A stretch of DNA of 25,759 nucleotides from a virus, in the IMG/VR virus record IMGVR_UViG_3300006929_000108, positions 1 through 25,759 of that record; one strand, written 5' to 3'. The notes below the pieces were generated by a model. The model did no database searches, had not been told where the DNA came from, and saw nothing but the letters and a program-made list of their open reading frames with translations. Both the position numbers and the translations under genes were made by a program. This document shows, piece after piece, positions 18,776 to 25,759 of this stretch; the first letter of the stretch is position 1, and every line of letters begins with the position of its first letter.

Positions 18776-20717
18776 AAAATCTAGACATAATCTTTATGAA
18801 CAGCTAGACTATCTAGGTCTAAATCCTTACGAGCAGAGACATTTTTGTTTTGAGGGTGCCGGTAGTGGTGAGGGTGCTGAAGGTGAGTCCACGGGCGGGT
18901 TTGCTGGTATGGAAGCGGCTGCCGGGGCGGGCAAAGGTAGTGGAGCTGCCGGGAAGGGCGAAGGTAGTGGAGGTATAGGTGATTCTGGAGTACCCGGTGG
19001 CCCCGGTCCCGGACCGGGTGGGGAGGACGAGGATAGTATTGGTGGTTATGGTGCAATTGACATCCAAGGCCTAGCTGACCTCGCTGCGCAACAAGCAGGT
19101 TGGGCGGAATTTGGTGGCGCTCGAACGCAAGATGAAATGGATGTAGAACAGGCCAGCTTTGATGCGCTCAGTAATCCAAACCCAAGTGAGGCACAGTTCG
19201 ATCCTCGAGGTTTATTTGTTCCTGAGACTCCAATAGACCCGTTTACCGCAACTAAAAAATATAAAGAACCGTTCAGACCGTTGGAGATGTTATCAGATCC
19301 TGTTCTTTTGGCTGCTAAAACAAATCCTGTATATAAAAAAATGTATGACGATGCGATTAGAGGGGCTGCTCAAAGCATGTCCTCTAATCAAATCCTTGGT
19401 ACAATGCAACAAAATGGTATTAGAGATGGCACTGGTTATATTTCCTCTTTGGAAAGAGGGGGTTTTGATCGTACATGGGGTCTTGGTATTAGAGGAGATT
19501 TTGAAGTACAAGCTCCAGAAGGCATGACCAAAGAGCAATATAATAACTATATAGACTTATTTATGGCTCATGATGGGACTCAGGCAGGAAAATTAAGGAT
19601 GGCCTTGGATGAAGTTGAAAAAGACTCTTCAAAAACAGTTGGAAGTATTTTTGAAAAAGAAAATATTGATCCCGGAATTTATGGTTTAGATAAAAATATG
19701 AATGCAAATCGTGTTTCAGATTACATGGACATGAAGGCAATGGAGGGTATTGTACAGGGCTTTCCGATGGCGATGAGTCTGTCTAATCCAATGATGATAA
19801 GTAACATATTTGGTTCGGACGCTATTAAAGATATAATCACTGAAGTAAATGAAAATATTGTTGGCACACCTATAGAAGACCCAGCCAATGCTGCTCAGAA
19901 AGTGTTAAAGGACGTTAAAGACGATTTAACGTCAGTCATTCCAGAAAACAAAGATATTGCAGAAAGAATTTCAGAACTTTTTGGTATTCCAAATCAAGAG
20001 TATTTTAATGAAAAGGGTTTTTATAATACACCTGAACCAACAGTTGACGACTTAGTTCCAGAAAATATGATTGAAGCATCAGCCCTTTATGATCCTGCAA
20101 TAGCAATGGCTGATCCTAATATCGCTGGTCTGCCGGGAATTAGTTTTAATCCTAACTTGCCTGATACTACCGGACCGGAAAATATAACAGATATTGGTGG
20201 CCTTCCTGCAGAAGATTATTTAGATCCTGCTGTACCAGAAGATGTAAGAAGAGATGTTGAAATACAGCTTGTTCCTAGCCAAAGACCGCTATCAGATGCA
20301 GATACAAATAAACTTATGTCCATGATGAATGTGGGCTTAGATGCTTATAATACAGTACCTCCTTCTGATACATTAACTAGGTCTACTAATATATCTCCAG
20401 ATATTATAAATAATACTTTAAACACAGTAGCAAATATGATACAACAGCCGGGAAGTACAATTACTACAACAGATTATTTAGCAATTCAAAATGCAACAAC
20501 AGAAGAAGAGTTTATAGAAGCTGTTCAAACAGTTATGGATAAAGATAAACAAAGCGGTCCTGTTGCAACAGCGGAGGCAGCATTTAAAAATTATAGAACA
20601 CCAAGGTCTGATCCTACACTTGAAATGTTACGTGATCCTATTTCTAGTTCATTAGCTGAAGAACCTCTTACACTAGATGAAGCTATAATGCTTAGTGAAA
20701 TACCGCCAACTTTATAA
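18759..20717 (+). CDS. Large glycine-rich protein of the head module, 652 aa
   Basis: I do not recognise a family. The N-terminus (MLHCYRKSRHNLYEQLDYLG) is followed from about residue 32 to 98 by a low-complexity run rich in Gly, Ala, Ser and Pro, then a long, mostly soluble region with many Asp/Pro turns and a helical C-terminus. The position between terminase and portal suggests a virion or assembly protein; that is inference. The start at 18759 has AAGGA about ten bases upstream and overlaps the acyltransferase by 17 bp; the longer reading from 18702 lies wholly in that gene. The Gly-rich part is GC-rich (41/60 at 18901-18960), unlike the AT-rich rest. Confidence 0.72.
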   Translation: MLHCYRKSRHNLYEQLDYLGLNPYEQRHFCFEGAGSGEGAEGESTGGFAGMEAAAGAGKGSGAAGKGEGSGGIGDSGVPGGPGPGPGGEDEDSIGGYGAIDIQGLADLAAQQAGWAEFGGARTQDEMDVEQASFDALSNPNPSEAQFDPRGLFVPETPIDPFTATKKYKEPFRPLEMLSDPVLLAAKTNPVYKKMYDDAIRGAAQSMSSNQILGTMQQNGIRDGTGYISSLERGGFDRTWGLGIRGDFEVQAPEGMTKEQYNNYIDLFMAHDGTQAGKLRMALDEVEKDSSKTVGSIFEKENIDPGIYGLDKNMNANRVSDYMDMKAMEGIVQGFPMAMSLSNPMMISNIFGSDAIKDIITEVNENIVGTPIEDPANAAQKVLKDVKDDLTSVIPENKDIAERISELFGIPNQEYFNEKGFYNTPEPTVDDLVPENMIEASALYDPAIAMADPNIAGLPGISFNPNLPDTTGPENITDIGGLPAEDYLDPAVPEDVRRDVEIQLVPSQRPLSDADTNKLMSMMNVGLDAYNTVPPSDTLTRSTNISPDIINNTLNTVANMIQQPGSTITTTDYLAIQNATTEEEFIEAVQTVMDKDKQSGPVATAEAAFKNYRTPRSDPTLEMLRDPISSSLAEEPLTLDEAIMLSEIPPTL

Positions 20718-20739
20718 AATAAAATAGGAAATTAAATAA

Positions 20740-23349
20740 ATGGCAATTGAACAAAATCCTTTTGAAGCGCTGGGTAATAATACAGATAATGTAGTAACTC
20801 TTCCAAATGTTGAACAACAGGCTTCTATGGGAGCAACTTTTGAAATTGATCCTGATGATGGTGGTGTTATGGTAGATTTTTCTCAAGAAATTGAGATGTC
20901 TCCTGATAAAGAAATTGAAGAGTGGTATGCTAATCTTGCAGAGGATGTCGAAGAAGATGTTCTTAGAGAAATTGGTAATGATGTTATAGATAACTTTACA
21001 GCCGACAAAGATTCCCGTGCAGATTGGGAGTCCATGTTTGAACGTGGCTTTGATCTGCTTGGTTTAAAAGTAGAAGAAGGTAGTGATCCTTTTCAGGGAG
21101 CCTGTACTGCTGTACATCCTCTTTTAATAGAATCTGCTGTTAAGTTTCAAGCAAAGGCCACAGCCGAACTCTTTCCTTCCAGTGGTCCTGTCAAAGCTAA
21201 TGTTCTAGGAAAAGGCACTCCCGAAAAAGAACAGCAAGCCAATCGTGTTCAAAACTTTATGAACTATCAACTTACGGAACAGATGCCTGAATACTTTGAT
21301 GAGTTTGAAAGGATGTTGTTTCATCTCCCGTTAATCGGTTCTGCTTTTAAAAAGGTTTATTATAGTTCAGTTCTTAAACGACCTGTTTCAGAATTTATAC
21401 CTATTGATCAGTTTTATGTTTCTTATTTTGCTTCAGATTTGCGGGGCGCTGAGAGAGCGACCCATATAATTTATAAAAGTCCGGTAGAGTTTCAAAAAGA
21501 TATATTTGCTGGTGTTTATAGAGATTTAGATATTGAGTCCCCCTCACAGTTTAATGTTTCAACATTTACTGAGAAGCTGGATAATATTCTAGGACTGACT
21601 CCCAGCTATGATACTGATCCTCAGTATGTCCTGCTGGAACAACATTGTTATTTAAATCTGGAAGACGATGATGAAGCACTTCCATATATTGTTACGGTTG
21701 AAGAAAAAAGCCGACAAGTATTAAGTATTCGTAGAAATTACAAACAGGACGACCCAACGAAAGTAAAACAAAATCATTTTGTACATTACAAGTTCGTTCC
21801 GGGCTTTGGTTTCTACGGGTTAGGTCTTATACACTTCCTTGGTAATTTGACTATGACTGCCACTGCCGCAATGAGATCTTTAGTAGACGCAGGGCAATTT
21901 GCAAATTTACCGGGAGGGTTTAAGGCTAAAGGCGTAAGGATGGTTGGCGATAATGCGCCAATCGCCCCCGGCGAGTTCAAGGAGGTTGAGGCAATTGGAG
22001 TAGATTTGTCAAAGGCTATTGTTCCCCTTCCCTATAAAGAGCCTTCCCAAACTCTCTTCCAGATGTTGAATTTTGTAGCTACTGCTGGACAGAAGTTTGC
22101 GGACAGCACAGAACAGGTTATTTCCGATGCTGCCTCCTATGGACCTGTTGGGACTACTATGGCACTTCTTGAGGCTAGTAGTAAGTTCTTCTCAGCTATT
22201 CATAAACGTCTGCATAAATCTCAGAAAGATGAATTCAGGATTCTTGCTCGTATTGATTATGATTACCTTCCTGATGAATATCCATATGATGTTCCTTATG
22301 AAAGTCGTAGTATCCTTAAAAAGGACTTTGATGGCCGTATAGATATTATTCCTGTCAGTGATCCCAATATTCCAAGTAATGCTCATCGTATGATGCTGGC
22401 AAATATGGCATTACAGATGGCACAACAGTCTCCTCCCGGCATGTTTAATCTGGAAGCATTAAACCGTACTATTCTACATGCAGCTAATATGCCAAATCTT
22501 GAAGAAATCTTACCACCAAAACTGGAACCGCAGCCTTTAGATCCTGTCTCTGATATTATGGCAGCTACAAAAGGAATGCCCATTGCCGCATTCCCCGGAC
22601 AGAATCATGATGCACATATTCAAGTTAAGATGTCTTATATGCAAGATCCCATGAACGGTGCCAATCCAATAATGAATAGATTAAAACCTGTCTTGGAATC
22701 GAACATACAAGAACATTCTATAATGAAATATCAAGAACAGATTAATGGCATAACTAGAGCAGGTATGGAACAAATGGGACCAGAAGTTGCTCAGAACCCT
22801 AGTTCATTAGAAATGATTATGGGAGAAGCTGCACAACAAATACTTAATGCTAATCAAGCAATGGGTAAAGTAGAGTCTCCTGAACAACAGCTAGTAGCTT
22901 TAGAAACTACAAAGGTTGAACTTCAAAAGGAAAAAATAAAAATAGATGCTGCTGTACAGAATGCCGAGTTTAGTTTGAAAGTAAAAGAAATGGATCTTAA
23001 AGAAAATGCTCAGCTACTTGACATGAATAAAAATATGTCTAATATAGACTTTAAGAGAGAGAAGTCTGAAGCAGACCGGCTTAGTAAAGAAACAATGAAG
23101 TCTCTTGATCTGTTGGCAAAACTTCTTTTAGAACAAAATAAAAGTGAAACTACGGACAGCCAGAAAGCTCAAGAACTTTTACATAAGGTTTTAAAAGAAC
23201 AGCAGGTTACTGAAAAAGAACTTAAACTAACTGAAATGAAGAACCTTTCGAAATTAATGGAACTTAATACAAAAGAAGAAAACACAAATCAAAGACATGC
23301 TGAAACACTTTTAGCAAAATTAGTAGAAGGAGAAGACGATGATGAATAA
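20740..23349 (+). CDS. Portal protein
   Basis: This 869-aa protein would form the dodecameric channel at the head vertex. Family features are the early FERGFDLLGL and DPFQGACTAVHPLLIESAVKF (about 105-137), AKATAELFPSSGPVK, and the central QVISDAASYGPVGTTMALLEAS..FFSAIHKRLH helix block, typical of large portals of short-tailed phages. The last 150 residues are a charged coiled coil ending EGEDDDE, which could contact scaffold or internal proteins. AGGAAATTAAATAA before the ATG is a good site. The gene lies 22 bp after the glycine-rich gene. Large size compared with T7 portal (536 aa) is notable. Confidence 0.88.
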   Translation: MAIEQNPFEALGNNTDNVVTLPNVEQQASMGATFEIDPDDGGVMVDFSQEIEMSPDKEIEEWYANLAEDVEEDVLREIGNDVIDNFTADKDSRADWESMFERGFDLLGLKVEEGSDPFQGACTAVHPLLIESAVKFQAKATAELFPSSGPVKANVLGKGTPEKEQQANRVQNFMNYQLTEQMPEYFDEFERMLFHLPLIGSAFKKVYYSSVLKRPVSEFIPIDQFYVSYFASDLRGAERATHIIYKSPVEFQKDIFAGVYRDLDIESPSQFNVSTFTEKLDNILGLTPSYDTDPQYVLLEQHCYLNLEDDDEALPYIVTVEEKSRQVLSIRRNYKQDDPTKVKQNHFVHYKFVPGFGFYGLGLIHFLGNLTMTATAAMRSLVDAGQFANLPGGFKAKGVRMVGDNAPIAPGEFKEVEAIGVDLSKAIVPLPYKEPSQTLFQMLNFVATAGQKFADSTEQVISDAASYGPVGTTMALLEASSKFFSAIHKRLHKSQKDEFRILARIDYDYLPDEYPYDVPYESRSILKKDFDGRIDIIPVSDPNIPSNAHRMMLANMALQMAQQSPPGMFNLEALNRTILHAANMPNLEEILPPKLEPQPLDPVSDIMAATKGMPIAAFPGQNHDAHIQVKMSYMQDPMNGANPIMNRLKPVLESNIQEHSIMKYQEQINGITRAGMEQMGPEVAQNPSSLEMIMGEAAQQILNANQAMGKVESPEQQLVALETTKVELQKEKIKIDAAVQNAEFSLKVKEMDLKENAQLLDMNKNMSNIDFKREKSEADRLSKETMKSLDLLAKLLLEQNKSETTDSQKAQELLHKVLKEQQVTEKELKLTEMKNLSKLMELNTKEENTNQRHAETLLAKLVEGEDDDE

Positions 23350-23503
23350 AGGTAAAGGTTATCCTGAACATGTAAAGGATACTAACAAAAGTTTTGGCGA
23401 TGCATACGCACAGGATATTACGGGTGGTCGTAATGTTCGCAGTGCGCTTAATGAGTGGGATGATTACTCTTGGAAAGCAGACGAAAAGAGTTCAGAAAAG
23501 TAG
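23339..23503 (+). CDS. Small hypothetical protein, 54 aa
   Basis: This short gene was found in a gap. It starts MMNKGKGYPEHVK and ends WKADEKSSEK, polar and without a membrane segment. GGAG lies six to seven bases before the ATG at 23339; a second ATG follows directly. It overlaps the portal end by 11 bp, and its TAG overlaps the next GTG (TAGTG). Probably a head-module accessory; function unknown. Confidence 0.72.
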   Translation: MMNKGKGYPEHVKDTNKSFGDAYAQDITGGRNVRSALNEWDDYSWKADEKSSEK

Positions 23504-23700
23504 TGCCTGATATATGGGATGAAGTTATTGCTGAGTATGGTGAAGAAACGAATCGTTTAAGACTTTCTTTATCACAGGGTCTTGCAGAAGACTATTCACA
23601 TTATCGGCAAATTGTAGGCTCCATATCTGGTATAGAATGGGCAAGAGATAATTTATCAAATATTTTAAAAAATCGACTATATAGAGAGGACGACGATTAA
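23503..23700 (+). CDS. Hypothetical protein, 65 aa
   Basis: This is an unrecognised helical protein (DIWDEVIAEYGEETNRLR, SQGLAEDYSHYRQIVGSI). The GTG at 23503, coupled to the previous stop as TAGTG, is preferred over a TTG at 23470 that has no ribosome site. It ends one base before the GroES-like start. The constant position between portal and co-chaperonin suggests a head-assembly role, which I cannot prove. Confidence 0.7.
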   Translation: MPDIWDEVIAEYGEETNRLRLSLSQGLAEDYSHYRQIVGSISGIEWARDNLSNILKNRLYREDDD

Positions 23701-24126
23701 ATGCAACAGGTAAACTTAGGTGCTTCCGTAAAAAATGATTTATGGATCACAGAAGAAGAAACGCCTAATCCATCACCACTTCCCGATCTACCGGGATTTC
23801 ATGTCTTAGTAAGACCTATTTCTGTAAAAAGTGTAACTAAGGGTGGTATTTTTATACCAGACTCCACAAGAGAGGATATGTCTTACTTAACAACCGTAGC
23901 ACAGGTACTTTCTCTGGGAAACTTGGCTTATATGGATAAAGATAAATTTCCAAGCGGTGCTTGGTGTAGTGTAGGTGATTATGTATGTTACGGTAAGCAT
24001 GCAGGAACTAAATTATTTTACAAAGGAACAAGACTTATCCTTCTCTTTGATGATCAAATTATCATGAAAGTAGAAGATCCTAAAGATCTTGATCCAACTT
24101 TTAACCTTGGAATAGGTTCTTATTAA
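23701..24126 (+). CDS. GroES-like co-chaperonin
   Basis: The 141-aa product contains a Cpn10 core: GFHVLVRPIS (about 32-41), a mobile-loop-like segment with KGGIFIPDS (GGIFI resembles the GroES GGIVL that docks on GroEL), AQVLSLG, and GAWCSVGDYVCYGKHAGTK. It has an extra N-terminal arm of about 30 residues and a longer end than bacterial GroES (97 aa). Phage co-chaperonins such as T4 gp31 fit GroEL for folding the capsid protein; its position before scaffold supports the same job here. Cys residues in the core are unusual for GroES. The start directly follows the previous stop, with GAGG upstream. Confidence 0.85.
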   Translation: MQQVNLGASVKNDLWITEEETPNPSPLPDLPGFHVLVRPISVKSVTKGGIFIPDSTREDMSYLTTVAQVLSLGNLAYMDKDKFPSGAWCSVGDYVCYGKHAGTKLFYKGTRLILLFDDQIIMKVEDPKDLDPTFNLGIGSY

Positions 24127-24133
24127 AATAGTA

Positions 24134-24142
24134 TGTTATAAT
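24134..24142 (+). promoter_or_regulatory. Rightward promoter P3 for scaffold and capsid genes
   Basis: TGTTATAAT (24134-24142) within AGTATGTTATAATA is the third copy of the extended -10 motif; no strong -35 is visible. A start at about 24148 would give a 38-nt leader with the strong site GGAGGT before the scaffold ATG. It fits extra transcription of capsid genes. Confidence 0.72.
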
Positions 24143-24146
24143 AGCA

Positions 24147-24171
24147 GTACGTTAAAGCGTTTGTTTCGTAC
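24147..24171 (+). promoter_or_regulatory. 5' leader hairpin
   Basis: GTACG (24147-24151) and CGTAC (24167-24171) would close a stem at the very 5' end of the P3 transcript. Such stems protect mRNA from RNase E and pyrophosphohydrolase; that function is inferred. Confidence 0.5.
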
Positions 24172-24186
24172 ACAACGGAGGTAATT

Positions 24187-25122
24187 ATGAATAACGATAA
24201 TGGATGGGATACAGTTGATTCCACCGACAATGAAGAAATTGAATATGAAATTGAAGAAACTGAAGAGCTTATAGAGGTTTCTCCAGAAGAAGAAAAAGAA
24301 GAAAAAGAAGAAAATAGAGAAGACCTAGAAGAAGATACTCCTAAAGAACTTGATGGAATTGAAACTAAGGGTGCAGAAAAAAGAATTAGACAGCTTATAA
24401 AGCAGCGCAAAGAACGTGAAGAACAGATTGAAAGTCTTGCCGAAGAGAATCAAAAACTTCAGGAAGAACTGACTTCTAAAGCTTCGGAAGTTACTCGTAT
24501 ATCAAAATCTAGTTTGGATATATCTGAGAAACAACTTAATGATAAAGTTCATTTAGCTCGACTTGCTTATATGGAAGCTTTTGAGGATGGTGATAAAGAA
24601 AAAGTGCTGCAAGCTCAAGAAATTTTAAATGATGCACAGGCAGATTTAAAAAATATTTCTCAAAAAAAACAATATTTTAATCAACAGCCAGAGCCTGTTG
24701 TTCAACAGCAAGCTTCCAGAAAAGAACCACCGTCTGCCAAAGCACGGGAATGGGCAAGTGATAACGAATGGTTTGGTCAAGATTCAATTATGACTGCTGC
24801 TGCTTTAGCTGTAGATGCAGAGTTAAAAGAAGAAGGATATGATCCTAATGAAGATGATTTTTATAACGAAGTCAATAAAAGGATTAAAAGGGCTTTTCCG
24901 CAAAATTTTGGAGAAGCTACGGAACGTGTGCAGGAAAACACGAACAAACCTGCTCAAGTGGTGTCGGGGGCTTCACGCTCGTCTCCGAGTTCTAGTAAAA
25001 AAGTTAAGCTTTCGCAAGACGATATAAGATTAGCTCAGAAATGGAATATTCCGCTTGAACAGTATGCCGCCGAAAAGCTTAAAGTAAGTCAAGCTGAAGG
25101 CGAATATACTGCTGTAACATAG
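24187..25122 (+). CDS. Scaffolding protein (probable)
   Basis: The 311-aa product is highly charged. Residues about 10-65 are almost entirely Glu-rich, about 65-165 form a coiled coil (RIRQLIKQRKEREEQIESL, LAEENQKLQEEL), then come a Gln/Pro linker, a small domain with AREWASDNEWFGQ and a basic C-terminal segment (SSKKVKLSQDD). The layout, an acidic helical body with a basic C-terminal helix, and the place between portal and capsid genes match phage scaffolding proteins, whose basic C-terminus binds coat protein. GGAGGT before the ATG is a near-perfect site. Sequence identity with a named family is not evident, so the call rests on layout. Confidence 0.75.
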   Translation: MNNDNGWDTVDSTDNEEIEYEIEETEELIEVSPEEEKEEKEENREDLEEDTPKELDGIETKGAEKRIRQLIKQRKEREEQIESLAEENQKLQEELTSKASEVTRISKSSLDISEKQLNDKVHLARLAYMEAFEDGDKEKVLQAQEILNDAQADLKNISQKKQYFNQQPEPVVQQQASRKEPPSAKAREWASDNEWFGQDSIMTAAALAVDAELKEEGYDPNEDDFYNEVNKRIKRAFPQNFGEATERVQENTNKPAQVVSGASRSSPSSSKKVKLSQDDIRLAQKWNIPLEQYAAEKLKVSQAEGEYTAVT

Positions 25123-25141
25123 AGTCGTGGAGGAAAGAAAT

Positions 25142-25630
25142 ATGACACGAAATGAATCACGTACAGAACAATTGAGAGAACAGACGACTAGAGAAGAAGA
25201 ATGGACCTTTGAAGAGCCTAATGCCCTTACTATTCCAGAAAACGTACAAGCACGTTTTGATAACGAAGGTATGGCATTACGTTGGATACGTTACTCCCTT
25301 CAAGGTAAAGATGACATCACAAATGTTGGCAAGAAGCTACAAGCGGGATGGGTTTTTGTTTCTCCAGAAGAAGTTCCTGAAATGGCTCTAACATCCTTCG
25401 TGAGGGACGAAGGCCGGTATCAAGGTGCAGTTTGTCGTGGGGACGTGGCCTTGGTTAAAATGCCTGCTGGAAAAGTTACGGCTCGTAGAAAGTTTTACGA
25501 GAATAAGGCTAATGATCAGATGGATGCAGTTAATGCACAGTTGATGAAAAGCTCTGACTCTCGTATGCCTATTACTAATTCGAGCCGTTCAGTAACAACC
25601 AGAGGGAGACAACCGTCCTTTCAGGACTAG
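25142..25630 (+). CDS. Capsid-region hypothetical protein, 162 aa
   Basis: It has a charged helical N-terminus (MTRNESRTEQLREQTTREEE) and then a compact domain with RFDNEGMALRWIRYSLQGKDD, GWVFVSPEEVP, and CRGDVALVKMPAGKV. I do not recognise a family. It lies between scaffold and the next capsid-region gene, so a head accessory role is likely. The start at 25142 has GGAGGAAAGAAAT before it; the longer reading from 25127 uses a GTG within that site. C-terminal residues are Ser/Arg-rich and probably flexible. Confidence 0.75.
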   Translation: MTRNESRTEQLREQTTREEEWTFEEPNALTIPENVQARFDNEGMALRWIRYSLQGKDDITNVGKKLQAGWVFVSPEEVPEMALTSFVRDEGRYQGAVCRGDVALVKMPAGKVTARRKFYENKANDQMDAVNAQLMKSSDSRMPITNSSRSVTTRGRQPSFQD

Positions 25631-25656
25631 CTTTCTCATAATTAAGGAGATGAAAC

Positions 25657-25759
25657 ATGTCTACTACTAAAGCATTTCGTGGTTTCATTCCTGCTCGCAA
25701 AAAAGGCGGTGGCTACAATAACGAAGCCGTCACGGACATGATTACGCTTACCTCAACGG
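25657..25759 (+). CDS. Capsid-region protein, 5' end only
   Basis: It starts MSTTKAFRGFIPARKKGGGY and is cut by the window edge after 34 codons. AAGGAGATGAAAC before the ATG is a strong site. Its position after scaffold fits the major capsid protein or a small decoration protein preceding it. I recall short head-associated proteins with FRGFxPxRKxGGG starts, which slightly favours decoration. Undecided. Confidence 0.7.
   Translation, partial: MSTTKAFRGFIPARKKGGGYNNEAVTDMITLTST

Noticed and set aside
23470-23502. TTG start for the 65-aa gene
   Set aside because: No ribosome site; GTG at 23503 is coupled to the upstream stop.
24123-24410. Minus-strand Ser-rich 95-aa frame
   Set aside because: Antisense of the Glu-rich scaffold N-terminus; its Ser/Phe runs are the mirror of GAA/GAG codons.

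Overview
The window looks like roughly half of a lytic, tailed dsDNA phage genome, most likely a podovirus of marine type. The sequence shows T7-like replication genes (family A DNA polymerase, bifunctional primase-helicase, DUF3310/gp1.7-like protein, Cas4/RecB-like exonuclease, single-stranded DNA-binding protein) and a head module in the usual order (large terminase, portal, GroES-like co-chaperonin, scaffold, start of a capsid-region gene). A GcrA-like regulator and a cobalamin-dependent (class II) ribonucleotide reductase point to an alphaproteobacterial host; that is inference from family distributions. The window has no integrase or repressor.

Layout. Positions 1-16.4 kb are read leftward and 16.8-25.8 kb rightward, diverging from a gene-free region at about 16.38-16.80 kb. 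The leftward block, in order of transcription (right to left), holds: a GC-rich acidic-tailed protein; a small two-helix membrane protein ended by a UUCG terminator; about 290 bp with no gene; a DUF2493/SLOG protein; two tandem tRNA-like elements; a run of small, mostly overlapping genes that includes a SleB-type cell-wall hydrolase; a ParB-like protein; the GcrA-like protein; more small genes; DUF932; SSB; exonuclease; a GIY-YIG protein; primase-helicase; a candidate nuclease; DNA polymerase; DUF3310; nrdJ; and tRNA-Arg(TCT). A textbook sigma70 promoter follows the tRNA and fires out of the left edge. The rightward block holds terminase, an HlyC-like acyltransferase, a large glycine-rich protein, portal, two small proteins, GroES-like, scaffold, a capsid-associated protein and a truncated gene.

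How it works together. NrdJ and DUF3310 would adjust nucleotide supply. Polymerase, primase-helicase, SSB and the nucleases would copy and process DNA. The rightward genes build and fill the head. Most genes have clear Shine-Dalgarno sequences and are translationally coupled through ATGA, TAATG or TGATG overlaps. Seven small genes that a 60-codon cut-off would miss are called here: 10266-10409, 11076-11255, 11745-11870, 14083-14259, 14249-14404, 15758-15937 and 23339-23503.

The least ordinary content is non-coding or odd in detail: (i) a dispersed family of GC-rich hairpins between leftward genes, most preceded by a TCGGT-like motif just after a stop codon; (ii) two tandem tRNA-like elements with compensatory acceptor-stem changes but no normal anticodon arm; (iii) an array of four perfect hairpins at 16470-16562; (iv) three copies of a GTRTGTTATAATA extended -10 promoter, two placed so close to an ATG without a Shine-Dalgarno that the mRNAs should be leaderless; (v) an HlyC-type acyltransferase whose expected catalytic His is Tyr.
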